DNA of 64,000 nucleotides from Triplophysa rosa (taxonomy: Eukaryota > Chordata > Actinopteri > Cypriniformes > Nemacheilidae). This document shows, piece after piece, positions 35,535 through 46,528 of this stretch (its first letter is position 1; each line of letters begins with the position of its first letter). Below the pieces are notes generated by a model. That model searched no databases and was not told where the DNA came from. It worked only from the letters and a program-made list of their open reading frames with translations. The translations under genes were made by a program, and so were the position numbers. The stretch lies in assembly GCF_024868665.1 (NCBI RefSeq), contig NC_079892.1, positions 2,892,857 to 2,956,856 of the forward strand. Direction: 5' to 3'.

Positions 35535-36630
35535 CAGTTTTTATCGATTGCTTAAACACATTTCTTGAAATTATGCCTCATATTCTAAAAACAGTAAACA
35601 CAAATCCATAACATCGCACCCAATTCTCCAAACATCCTATTGTCAGGTCAAAATGAAGCTCTCTTCTCAAAACCATTCAAACTTGCTGAAAAAACTTTTC
35701 CTGCAGACATGACACACAAGCCCTCAAAAACACCCACACTGCAACATAGTCTTAGACACTGGTGAGATCAATTCAAAACAATATTTCCAAAACTGGTAAG
35801 TCATGGTTCTCCCCCTCAAAAACCTTTTCACATGAACACAAGACACAACCAGTGTATACATTGGCACATTTTTATTCATTCATGTACTACACAGCACAAC
35901 TGAAAAAATTTTTTTATTCCACCTCAGCATCCCGTCTTTGTTCTGGGTATGGCCAGAGAATCTCGTCCACATCGCAGGCTATATTGGCCCTAGCCAGGCA
36001 GCGGGGGTAAAATCCTCTTGCATGCCTGATCCACCCTTGGCATGCATCTATCGATATGTCTAGGCAGGCTTCTTCCATGGCCTGGAGGAGGTGAGCACGG
36101 ATATAAGGTTCTCGGTCATACACTTTCCACCGCCATGCCGAAAAAAACTCCTCTATCGGGTTTAGAAAGGGAGAGTATGCGGGCAGAAAGATGTTAGAAA
36201 ACCTCGGGTTATTGGTAAACCAGTCACGAACCAGAGCAGCGCGATGGAAGCTGACGTTATACTAAACAACAACGTAGTGCTCTGGCTGTGCTGGTTCCCT
36301 GAGGTCCAGCTGGAACATATGCTCTCGTAAACCATCAAGGAAAGCAAGGAGGAGCCTAGTGTTATAGGGTCCGATGGCATGACGGTGGAGTACCCCTCGT
36401 TGGCTGATAACTGCACACATAGTGACATTCCCTCCGCGATGACCAGGGACATCTACGATAGCCCGATAGCCAGTTATGTTCCTTCCCCTTCTCTTTCTTT
36501 TGGTCAAGTTGAAACCAGCCTCATCCACAAAGATAATTTCAAATGGGTGTGCCTTTTGAAAATGGCATTATGGTTTTGAAATTTTAGTTCAAAAGCCTGG
36601 TTATAGTGTTTTAGCAATCGAGAAAAACTG
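35535..36630 (-). mobile_element. IS630/Tc1-like DD35E transposon, inactive
   Basis: Inverted termini CAGTTTTTaTCGATTGCT and the complement of CAGTTTTTCTCGATTGCT are flanked by TA on both sides. The minus strand encodes a decayed DDE transposase: DEAGFNLTKRKRRGRN with the first catalytic D (from about 36528 down), then a run ending EHYVVV, then NVSFHRAALVRDWF, LPAYSPFLNPIEEFFSAWRW and DILWPYPE-like sequence to about 35914. Where the family has W-D before NVSFH, this copy has a TAG stop and a tyrosine codon, so the second catalytic D is lost. The first-D region is also out of frame with the upstream part. By the spacing to the E in NPIEE this is a DD35E enzyme. It cannot be active. Confidence 0.85.
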
Positions 36631-36632
36631 TA

Positions 36633-37045
36633 ATGACAGTGAGTAAATAAGACACAACACATTAGATCGTGAGGGGTTCATATTTGTGACCGATCCTATT
36701 AGAGACACGCTAACATCTCCAAGACAGCGTAGAAATACCATAGCGGCAGAAATAGAAGTAATCACTATATTAACATATTTGGCAACTGGAGAAATGCAAC
36801 TATGCAGCAGAGATGATTTGTTTCTGTCACAATCTGATCACACAAACAATTACAGAAACTTATTGTGTCACTGTGCATTTTCCATCAAATATGTTGATGT
36901 TAACAGCATGGAAAGAATAAAGAATATTGATGTTTGCATGTGTACGGTAAAACAGAAAAAATTGTGTGCTATTTCAAACTAACAACCCTATACTTAAAAG
37001 CACTCTTTTTTCCGCTAATCACAGTCACAACCAACCAATCACAGT
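36633..37045. other. intergenic stretch, nothing recognised
   Basis: No supported feature. Confidence 0.35.
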
Positions 37046-37135
37046 CAGTGTTGCCAGATTGGGTGGACAATTTCCAGCCCAAAGGCTCACTAAAACCCGC
37101 CCACTCCAACAAAAACCAGCCCAAATTTTAACTGC
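37046..37135 (+). mobile_element. left-end fragment of the CAGTGTTGCCAGAT hAT family
   Basis: It starts CAGTGTTGCCAGATTGGG and continues with 'cagcccaaa' and 'cccgcccac' repeats, like the ends of the element at 58602-60029. No matching right end follows, so it is a truncated copy. Confidence 0.6.
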
Positions 37136-37289
37136 CAAAATAATGTGATAGATAGTTATTGCAATGTCAATCAACGATGATAATGACCATTTTATTACCT
37201 TAAAACGAAGTATGACAAGATGACAAAATACAATAAAAACCAGGAAAACAGCTCAAACGGATCAAACATAACAATTAAAGAGAGAATAG

Positions 37290-37890
37290 AATAGAACTTT
37301 GTTGTCATTGTTTAGGGAACAATGAAATACAGTTTAGCAGCTCTTCTGGATGACAGTTGTGACAATAAAAAAAAACACGATTGTAAAGTTATAGAAATAA
37401 AATATATACAGTTGAATGTCAGAACATCCAAGACAAACAAAGGTATATATACACACAATAATATACAAATATAAATCCTCTGAGGTAGTGCAGTGACAAT
37501 GCAAGTAAAGCAACAGTGCAGCAGAGTAATATAGTAGGGGAGGGTTATTGCACCTTTAAAGGAGTTTTTATTGCACGTTTTAGTTTGGTTGGGGGTGTGT
37601 AAGTGATTATGTATTTAAGCATCTAACTGCTTGGGGATAGAAACTGTTTTTCAGTCTGTTTTGGTTTTTATCAGTCTGTACCTCCCAGAAGGTAAGGGGG
37701 AGAACAGATGATGTCCAGGGTGAGCAGGGTCTTTTGAAATGCAGTTAGCCTTGAGAGGCTATACGAGACCAGTTTTCTTTGATTGCACTTATGCTTTTTG
37801 TTGTCCTTCCATTGTGTTCCATTGTTTCCCTCATCTGTAAGTCGCTTTGGATAAAAGCGTCTGCTAAATGACTAAATGTAAATGTAATTA
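37290..37890. repeat. LINE-type 3' region fragments
   Basis: 'aactttgttgtcattgtt' with 'acaatgaaatacagtttagc' and the 'aactgcttggggatagaaac' / 'tgtacctcccagaagg' blocks are typical of fish LINE (Rex/Expander-like) untranslated regions. 37838-37890 ('taagtcgctttggataaaag') is a separate, very common 3' tail also seen at 40277-40330 and 44795-44843. Confidence 0.5.
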
Positions 37891-38392
37891 ACAAATTTCG
37901 AGACAAACATGAGCAGATAATCCACTTCATCAGCAATGCCAGCATCTACCTTATCAGCTCAAGAGAGAACCACTACAAATAGACATAGCTGTCTGTGTTC
38001 ACACTTAACTTCTTTTTTGAAGCCGCTAGCGCCTGTTTTAAGTTATAATCTTATGAAGTAAACCGTGTTTTTAAGGTCTTTTTCTGCAGCTCACAGCGTC
38101 TTTTGAGGTTGAAAAAGGTTCAAGCACCCTTTCAAAGCTAGACAATGACGGAGGCCTGTCGTTTCCAGAACAACATGCGAGGAACGTGATTGGTCTATTG
38201 GTATATTGAATGTAACTTTCATTAAATGTTTTGACATTGTTTGACAGAACATAACTGCCAAATGAAGGAGACGGATTCCTGAATGAGCTTAATTAAGCTA
38301 TTTTTATATATTTTTATATATATTATATAATTTAAAGGTTGTTACACTTGATTTATTAGATGGTTTTGTGGCTTATGTGTAGGTCACATGTG
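37891..38392. other. intergenic stretch, nothing recognised
   Basis: No supported feature. Confidence 0.35.
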
Positions 38393-38485
38393 TCAAATAC
38401 AAGGCCCGCGGGCCAATCCGGCCCGCCCCCTCATTTTATGTGGCCAGCGATAGCTTACAAATTATTGTATTGTTATTATACATTT

Positions 38486-38726
38486 GGGCCCGGTTTCACA
38501 GACAAGGTTTAAAGCTAGTCCCAGACTAAAATGAATGTGTGACATGTCTTAACTGAATATAACTTGCCCAGAAATATCTTAAAATATATCAGTGCCATTG
38601 TTTTGTCTCAAGATGCACACAAGTAATGTATTCTTACAAGGCATTTTTATAAAAGTGACATAAATATCTTAATTCAACTAAGGCATAGTCCTGGTTTAAG
38701 CTAAACTGTGTCTGTGAAACCGGGCC
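38486..38726. mobile_element. 241-bp MITE, termini GGCCCGGTTTCACAGAC
   Basis: Left GGGCCCGGTTTCACAGACAAGG and right complement GGCCCGGTTTCACAGACACAG are inverted, and 'ttaaagctagtcc' / 'ggcatagtcctgg' arms continue the pairing. A possible 3-bp TTT duplication is too short to be informative. Confidence 0.75.
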
Positions 38727-38811
38727 TTTATGTCCACGACCTGAAAATGCAACTCAACTTTATTACCTGCGCGATGACGACATCTAGCCAGTAGGTGGCA
38801 GTGTCCGTATA

Positions 38812-38884
38812 TATCGCAGAAATAAGCCCCTCCAGTGCGATCAGGTTGTTTCTTGTTTCACACTGAAGGGGCTTATTTCGCGAT
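38812..38884. repeat. inverted repeat GAAATAAGCCCCT
   Basis: 'gcagaaataagcccctccag' and 'actgaaggggcttatttcgc' can form a hairpin with a loop of about 30 bases. It probably comes from a larger unnamed element. Confidence 0.6.
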
Positions 38885-39205
38885 AACAGCCGGCTGCTTG
38901 TACATTATCCCGCTTATTACACGGGATACTTGCCACATGAGAAAAAAACTTGACATGAAATGTGAATTTGAAATATTTTATTAGCTCATTTGTACTGAAT
39001 GCAGACCTAACAGGAAAAGCTGTTTACTTTCGGTTTTAAGGTAAGAAACAACGTTCAAATGTCACGAACATTCAATTTGGTTTAATAATTTGTAAATATA
39101 ATGGCATATTATGTTATTAAAAGACATAGGGGCCTATTTATATTTAATTTGTAAAAAAAAACTGTCAAAATGATTTGTTGCGTCTGGGTTACCTGTGTTA
39201 TTAGT

Positions 39206-39305
39206 TTTCTGCCGGCCTGTTTTATTGCTGTTTATTGTTTATTTCTTTTGAATTAAAATGTTTGATTGTTCGCCGGTTCCCGCCTCCTTCCTTCCATTTT
39301 ATTGA
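39206..39305 (+). mobile_element. fragment of the GTTCGCCGGTTCCCGCC LTR family
   Basis: The block 'ctgccggcctgttttattgc' to 'gttcgccggttcccgcctcc' matches the 3' half of the LTR seen complete at 42020-42320 and inverted at 41505-41720. Confidence 0.65.
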
Positions 39306-39789
39306 GCTATATTACATTCTGTTATTTGTTTTCTAGTGTAAATGTCTAAATGTTGTTGTCTCTAACACAAGCCATTAAACCGTTTTACTATATCTGCTGT
39401 GTAAAGTATTTCTTGTACATGTAAACTATGCCTACAGCATGCGAGATGTTAGAGATCTGCTGTATTTCCTCCAAATCCAGCATGAATGTTCTAGAACTAA
39501 ACTGGTCCTTCAATGTCTTCAAAGAATGGCTTTTATCCATGCCATCTGGCAATCCTGGCAAATGCCAGAGGGGCCGGGACCATTAAAAAAAAAAAAAGTT
39601 TAAAAAAATATTTTACAGGCAAAAACAGGACTGGTTTTTATCGCTTGCACAATTTAACTATAGTTACAATAATTATTATAATATTAATTATGATAAATGT
39701 TAAGCATTTGGCCCAGTTAAGGTTTAATTTAGTACAGTTACAGTTTAGTACTGTTTTAATGTTGGTTTAATGTTCACTTTTGGTTCAGT

Positions 39790-40057
39790 TTGAGTAGAAA
39801 TATAATTGTACAGGATTGTGTGATTCAAGTATACATGGTGAATTAAAGTCTGTGCCACTCCCTGCACAAACTGTACACCTGATAACTGTTCTCAAATAAC
39901 ACTCACCAAACACATTTTTAACTGATCTGAAGTACGGCTTTGTTTCATGGAGCTCTATGTTCTTAGTAGCTATTGAGATTGAGAAATTGCACTGACGTTT
40001 TGGTAATTAGTATAAAACGATAAGTTTTTTATTTGTTAATGCAGGTAATTTCTCATC
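39790..40057 (+). promoter_or_regulatory. upstream region of pseudogene copy 2, shared with copy 3
   Basis: The 250 bp before the broken ATG of copy 2 ('gtgccactccctg', 'gataactgttctcaaataac', 'attgcactgac') is alignable with the sequence before the ATG of copy 3 (about 52700-52912). This shows that the duplication included the 5' flank. No defined promoter element is visible. Confidence 0.45.
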
Positions 40058-41007
40058 ATGTATCGATTTTACCTAAATGCATTCCTCATTATTTTTGCCT
40101 CATTCCTGCCTTCCTGCTGGCTTTGTTTTATATTGACAATGGTTCTATATGAGAAAGGCTTCATCGCACTTTAGGAGGTACCTTTTTACAGTTTTAACAG
40201 CTGTTGCATGTATTTTATGGCTTAAGTGCAGGCAATGAAAAAAACTTTGTTCCAATTGCTTCCATTGTTTACCTCATTGTAAGTCGCTTTGGATAAAAGC
40301 GTCTGCTAAATTACCAAATGTAAATGTATGATATGCCTTACGGAACGCTATAACAGAATATATCATTTTTACAAAGCTTATTAAACTGATTAAAAAAGAA
40401 AAGATTATTCTTTATAATAGTTTCCAACAATACTACAATATCATAGTGTATCATATAATAGAATTGTGATATTTGTGTAGATATAGAAATTGTAAAACCA
40501 AAATTAAAACAAAGATTTTTAACTTAAGCCTCCCAGGCCACTTAAAATGTGACAGTGGCCCTCGGATCATAGATTTCCCCAAACCGAAATAGGCAAATAT
40601 ATGTCACTGACATGATAAATCACTTTTTAGTCTGCTGCTGTACTTCTGAAACCTTGTATCTCCATATTTGATGATTTTTATTTTTTACATAATCATTATT
40701 ATTAGTCACCCTTTATGTTTGTCACTGGATTTTGCAAATATCTAACCAATAAAAAGTATTTAAAAAGGCAACTTTGACAACACCATATAATTAAAAAAGT
40801 ACAGTGTTTTTTCCATTTCCTGAAAAACAGCAAATTTGGACATCCGAGGTTTCAGAAGGACGGCTTGTTTATTGGTTGCCATTAAAATCTAAATCTTAAA
40901 AAGTTTAGATTTGTTTTAGATTGCAATATTTTCTTTTGTTTCAGTATAGGGCTATTCCCTCTTATGGCTGTCGAAATCAAGATAATTTAGCAAACCCGTG
41001 TGTCAGT

Positions 41008-41504
41008 GGCGGAGCTAGAGTTTTATATATGGGGTGGCCAAGCCTACCACAGGGGTCCACAGACATGACAGAAAATTTGTGTGTAACCCTGACCTGGCAT
41101 CAAATTATAAATAAATAAAATAATAGGATTGCAGATAAGGGTACAAGTGATAATTTACTTCACAGAGTTGTATGTAAATGTAAACAAAACAAGTGCACAA
41201 CGTAATGAGATTGATGTAATTCCAAATGTATGAAGATGAAATAAATTATAAAATATAAATGATGAAAATGTTAAAAACAGTTTAATCCTGATAACTCTTT
41301 AATTTAATTTACATAGAAACAAAGCAGCACCGGAGGTGTCTTTAAACTGATGTGGATAGAGCAGCATATCAGATGTTATAAATATAAAACATACTCATTC
41401 CATAGGACTGCAAGATTAAAACAAAATCATTGATGCTGATTATTGCCCTTGATGTTGTCATCTTGATTATTACTTTCATATATTAGAATACTGTACTACG
41501 CTCA
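41008..41504. other. unrelated sequence replacing the rest of exon 2 and exon 3 of copy 2
   Basis: Homology to the gene stops at 'caaacccgtgtg' and changes to 'tcagtggcggagctagag', which looks like a transposon terminus. No exon 3 sequence is found before exon 4. The event is a deletion with insertion. Confidence 0.5.
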
Positions 41505-41720
41505 ATAAAAGGGAAGGAAGCGGGAACCGGCGAACATTTAAAGAACTTTAATAAAAAATAAATAAACAATAAACAGCAGTAAAACAGGCCGGCAGCCCCT
41601 CACGGATGACTGCCGGCCACACGAACAAACAAAACTTAAATGTCCGGGCCCGGTCCTCTCTCGCAGTTTCCTCCTGTCGCTCTGCCTTTTATGCTTCCGA
41701 TCTCCTCCGTGGGAGATACA
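41505..41720 (-). mobile_element. inverted fragment of the same LTR family as 42020-42320
   Basis: The minus strand reads 'cacggaggagatcggaagc', 'gagaggaccgggcccggac' and 'gttcgccggttcccgcttcc', all shared with 42020-42320, plus an extra GC-rich hairpin ('ccggcagtcatcc'). Its 5' part is missing. Confidence 0.7.
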
Positions 41721-42019
41721 GTCTGTATTATATACTGTATACACTGTGAGAGTTAATTTGACTTTTTTAACACTGATGATTTTGCTGTGCAGTAATACTG
41801 AAATGTGACCGTTTTTTTAGAACAATGTAAAATGTAATGTATTTGAAATAATTGCAATTTCTCACTCTTAAATAAATATACATTTTAGGTCTAGCTGTAC
41901 AAATGCAACACCGAGACATTTACCAGGTTTGTTCGGCTAATGAAAATTATTTATTGGTGGAGGATTCATTTTATTTCATATAGCGATCATTTGTTTCCAG
42001 CCGTCTCTGTGGGGTGGTC

Positions 42020-42320
42020 TGTGACGAGGGAGGCGGGTCGAGAGCCGTGAGGGAACGACGCGAGGCCGGTGGCGCGAGTGATAATGAGTGTCAGCTGTGC
42101 CTTACACCGGTCTCGCATCTCTCACGGAGGAGATCGGAAGCATAAAAGGATGAGCGACAGGAGTGTATGACAAGAGAGGACCGGGCCCGGACATGTGTTA
42201 AGTTTGTATTTATGTTCTTGTGTATTATGTTCCTTTTATTTCCGTGTTATTGTTTGTTTATTTTATTCAAGTTTTTGAATGTTCGCCGGTTCCCGCCTCC
42301 CTACTTTGAACATTGTTACA
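42020..42320 (+). mobile_element. 301-bp solo LTR in intron 4 of pseudogene copy 2
   Basis: It starts TGTGACGAGGGAGG and ends CATTGTTACA (TG..CA), with perfect 5-bp duplications TGGTC at 42015-42019 and 42321-42325. The 'ggaagcataaaaggatg' stretch is TATA-like. It is a Gypsy-style solo LTR with no internal genes. Confidence 0.88.
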
Positions 42321-44052
42321 TGGTCTTTTAACATTTTTTTATAAGTTAATGTAAGGGCTTCTCAACCATTTATTAGGTACCATAAATATTTTATTTATTT
42401 TTTATATTTTATTATTTTTTCCTAATCTTAAAACACTTTAATTGCAAAACCCTGTTACTTTGATTTTGTCAATAATTTTGCCATAATGGTTTCAATAAAA
42501 AGACTGAGATGCAAAGATGAAATCTTTTGCTCTTCTTGAATTCTGGCACCAGATATTATTTTCAACAACAAGAGCACCATAGTATTAAATGATTCATCAA
42601 AAATTTTGTGGAATTTCCTGCAGGAGTTTGAGAAACTCAACATGTTATATCATGTTGCATGATTTTGATGTTTAAGTCAGTGGATCATAAATTAAAGTTT
42701 GGGAACGAGCTGATGGGATGTCAAATGTGTGCAGGTGTCGCTGAGGGTGGGGAAAGGTGTGCTGTCAGTAATGGATGTTCAGGAAGGAGAGGACGGGGAC
42801 GGACAGAATGAGAGAAATCTGACCATCTCATCCACCGACCTTGAGAAACTCAATGATCTGCTGAGCCGAGTGACCTACACCAGCACCGTCTACCACATCA
42901 AGACCGAAGATCTCGGTAAAAATCGACTAGCATTCGTAACATTCTTTCAGGCAGGCCATTTTAAATATTGTTTAATTATTTACAATTTATTATGTATAAA
43001 CAGAAAAATATATATTTATGTGTAACTGCTTGTCCACAGCTTACTTCACTTTTGAGAACCATGAGGTCATATTCCCGATTGAGATCAGACGTCTTTATGA
43101 TCCAGCTAGGGAAAGGTGAGCTCAAGAAATGTTATGCTTTATATTTAAAGATTTCAAGAATGAAGACTGAATAAAAAAACTCACTCTCTCTCTCTCTATA
43201 TATACTGTATATACTGTAAACTCTCAGGTGACTGTATAGTGAAAATATTTTTGGGATATAAAGAACTGAGAGTTCTTATTGAGAGTATTCGTGTAAACTA
43301 CCCAAACATAAAGATCATTATTGCAGACGACAGTCATAACCCAGAGAAGATTGATGGAGACAATATAGAGCATTACATCATGCCTCCAGCACAGGTACAT
43401 GTGGATTTGGTGTATTTCCATATTAAAGTTTAAGCTGTTTAACGCTAATGTTGTTTGGGTTTGTTTAGGGTTGGTTTGCAGGCAGAAATCTGGCAGTATC
43501 ACAAGTCACCACTAAATACTTCTTATGGGTGGATGATAATTTTCTGTTCCTGAATGAGACGCGTATGAGAGTTTTGTGAAGATCATGGAAGCCGTTCCTG
43601 AACTAGATGTGGTGAGCATCAATTTTATGATCAGGTCAGAAGTTACAGACCTGTGCTGATATCTTTAGGTTGGCAGCGAGGTTTGCCTTTAAATTGCTCT
43701 ATCAAGAGGGAATCAGCGATGAAGGTGGATGCGACACGCGTATCAGAGGTATACGGACCTGTGCCGGGATTGGACGGGTGCTTCTTTGCAGATGGAGTGG
43801 TCAACTATTTTATGGGCCGAACGGATGCATTGCGAAGGGTCAGTTTTGACCCGTTCCTGAAGGGTGGCTCACAGAGGTAAGAAGAGTGCAAAGACTTCTG
43901 GGTAACTAAAAAGTCCATTAAAAGGTGTGGACATTCCCAAACAGAAACATGCTTCGACAATCACCTACAAACACTTCAGACAGCCTCCAAAAGCTGATGC
44001 ATACAGTAAAACTATCCACCATTATTTCAAGAACCATCTAAAATGCATCTAA

Positions 44053-44231
44053 TGAAGTAGCTGTCAAGGTGAAATGTTCCTTTCACAACACCCATCCTCT
44101 TTAAGAATATCTTAAATCATCTAATATTTGGTGTTCTGAAGGTCCTTATACTGGGTTTAGTTACTTAAAAAAAAGGTTACTTTTTGTTTGGCAAATTCTA
44201 CTTTAAACATGTTATTAGTTTTTAATTATTA
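44053..44231. other. short spacer after pseudogene copy 2
   Basis: No supported feature. Confidence 0.3.
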
Positions 44232-45328
44232 CAGTTTTTCTCGATTGCTAACACACAATTCATGAACAATACACCAACTTGTACAAACCCCACACAAAAA
44301 CAGCCTCATTTTGCAAAGGTTTAAGCATGTTCTCATTCAGAAAACACAAACACACAATATATAATGAACTGAAGTGTCAAGATGTAAACTCAAATAGCAC
44401 ACATTTGTCCATCAGTAAACATTCAGTAGCAAAACTGATGACACACCAATCAGATCTCAGGATAATATCAATAGGAGCACATGCTAGAATAATCTACTGG
44501 GCTTTATACTACTTACTGTAAACATACAGTATAATCACAGTACACACTTTATATGTATATGTATATATAAGAGAAATTTTCTGTATCCAGTAAACTGTAG
44601 CACGTGTACACCCTCAAATTTGTGATTGTCAAGTTTACAAATGTGCATTTGTAGCTTTTTTTACCTGTTCCGTATTTTTGCAGAAAATAGTATACTTTTA
44701 CGAAATTGGGCCGAATGTCCAGAGGATGCCATATTTTTTTACATTGCCTCCCATTGACAAATCGCTTCACTGTATTGTTTCTTTTATCTTCTCTGTAAAT
44801 CGCTTTGGATAACAGCATCTGCTAAATGCCTGAATGTAAATGTTATTTGTGCGGTTGTGTACTGTATTGTGTTGCATGACCAGTTTATATTGTTCTTTGG
44901 TTTTTGAACTTTTCTTGTCTTGTAAGATCATCTTCATCTACTTTACAGTAGTGTAATGTTTTATTTTTTCCTAAAGCTCATTCTTGCATTTTGCTCTATG
45001 TGCACTCTTTTATGTTGTATATTCTAAACACTAAACTGTCAAATTATTCTTATTCTTGAATTGAGATTTTAGTAACAGTGTTTTGAATTGATCTCACCCG
45101 TGTCTAAGACTATGTTGTAGTGTGGGTGTTTTTGATGGCTTGTGTGTCATATCTGGGGGAAAAGTTTGTTTTTTCAGCAAGGTTGAATAGTTTTCAGAAG
45201 AGAGTTTCATTTTGACCTGAAAATAGGATGTTTGGGGAATTCGGTGAGATGTTACGGATTTGTGTTTACTGTTTTGAGAATACGAGGCATAATTTCAAGA
45301 AATGTGATTAAGCAATCGAGAAAAACTG
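44232..45328. mobile_element. non-autonomous relative of the 35535 DD35E element
   Basis: Termini CAGTTTTTCTCGATTGCT and its complement are perfect, flanked by TA on both sides. About 240 bp at its right end is the reverse complement of the left end of 35535-36630 (shared 'atttcttgaaattatgcctc', 'acatcctatt', 'acccacact' blocks). The middle has no transposase and contains a common LINE/SINE tail at 44795-44843. It was probably moved in trans. Confidence 0.8.
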
Positions 45329-45411
45329 TAATTAAATTTTTATGCAATTATTTTAGCTTTTTTTTGTCAATTAATTATTTAGATCTACAGAAAGGTGCAA
45401 GCACATACAGT

Positions 45412-46528
45412 AAGGCCCGATTCACATTTCACGTCTAAAACCGTGCGGAAAACGCGAGCTGCACTGCGTTCTCATTTTTTTCCAAAGCGCCTGGACTGCG
45501 CTCTCCTGGTGCCGTTCGTCGCTAAGCAACCATGGGCGACGATAGCCGTTGAGACGAGGAGGTATAAACAAATTTGATTTGGATTATATGCACTGAAAAT
45601 ACCTTGCAATAACTCTGCTACTAGATTTAGTTATGCTGTGATCATCTGTCTCCGTTTTCATTGAGCTTGTCTATATTGGCTGGTTGGTTCTTGTCACATG
45701 ACCTGCGGTGCGCTTGCGGCTTACTGAAAAATTGAGAGTTTTCATCTCGATGCGGCGCCGTGTCACAGTTACGCCATAGATTAAACGCGTTTATATCCGA
45801 ACGCCGTTTGTGACGGTGTTTTAAACAGTATTTGCGCCGCAAAATATGGCGTCGCGATTCCAAACGACGTAAAAAACGTGCGAAAAGTCGTCCATAACGC
45901 CGTATTTAACGGCGTTCTAAGGCGCTTGAAAAGATGACGGCGTAAAAAACGCCGTTTTGGTTTACGGCGTTTTTGTCTGTTGTATAATAAGCCCCTCCCA
46001 CTGATTTCCACAGCCAATAAGTTTGAACTGCTCTCACCCAATCACTGATGAGCTGAGCCAGAATTAATTCCTTTAATGCAATAGTCAGACTCACTCTGCT
46101 TGATATGCAGCTTTTGCAGTAATAATGAATGCACTTTATTTAGCCTACAATAAAGCTGTGCGTTAACATGTATGATCTGCTTTTTAATTACGTTTTATAA
46201 AAGTCTATTCTTTTTTTAAATGCGTCATGCAGAATCGTTCTCATCAGCAGGTGCATCATAAACATCGCCTACACTAAAAAAATCTGTAAAAACAGGGCAC
46301 AATATACTGTATTAATATGAAGGAATTTTCCGTATTCCGTAAAAGCGCACATGACGTCAAGCGCTTTTCTGCTCAGAGTTGAGTTTTTTTCAACTTCGGG
46401 CGCTCAGAGCGCTCCACCTAAAACGCGAGGCGCGCATAAGCAGCGCGCAAAACGCTCCCTGCCAACTGAAAACAATTAAAAAGAGTCGCGTCTCACAGCA
46501 AAAGATGCGTTCTGTCTGATCAGGCCCT
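45412..46528. mobile_element. DNA transposon derivative, termini AGGCCCGATTCAC
   Basis: The left end 'taaggcccgattcacatttc' and the right end complement 'tagggcctgatcagacagaa' are imperfect inverted termini of a family with 'acgcg'-rich interior sequence. The middle includes an ACGGCGT-rich insertion (45771-45968). No transposase frame is found. Confidence 0.45.

Larger units (their letters stand above)
40058..44052 (+). pseudogene. B4GALNT2-like pseudogene, copy 2
   Basis: Remnants of the same gene as copy 1 lie in order. Exon 1 (40058-40177) has a 5-bp length change relative to copy 3 and an early TAG. Exon 2 starts at 40945, is frameshifted and is cut off near 41007. Exon 3 is missing. 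Exon 4 (41889-41926), exon 5 (42735-42915) and exon 6 (43040-43115, short of the PSVPV segment) are readable. Exon 7 (ends 43393) lost its acceptor AG and one base. Exon 8 (43469-43611) has DDN in place of DDD and a 1-bp loss leading to a stop. Exon 9 (43669-43876) carries a deletion and shifts. Only the end of exon 10 survives (to 44052, HHYFKNHLKC). An enzyme is not possible. Spliced transcripts could still exist. Confidence 0.88.

Noticed and set aside
38393..38450. 'aaggcccgcgggccaatccg' as a CpG or regulatory palindrome
   Set aside because: It matches the style of a widespread hAT-type repeat end and is too short here to define.
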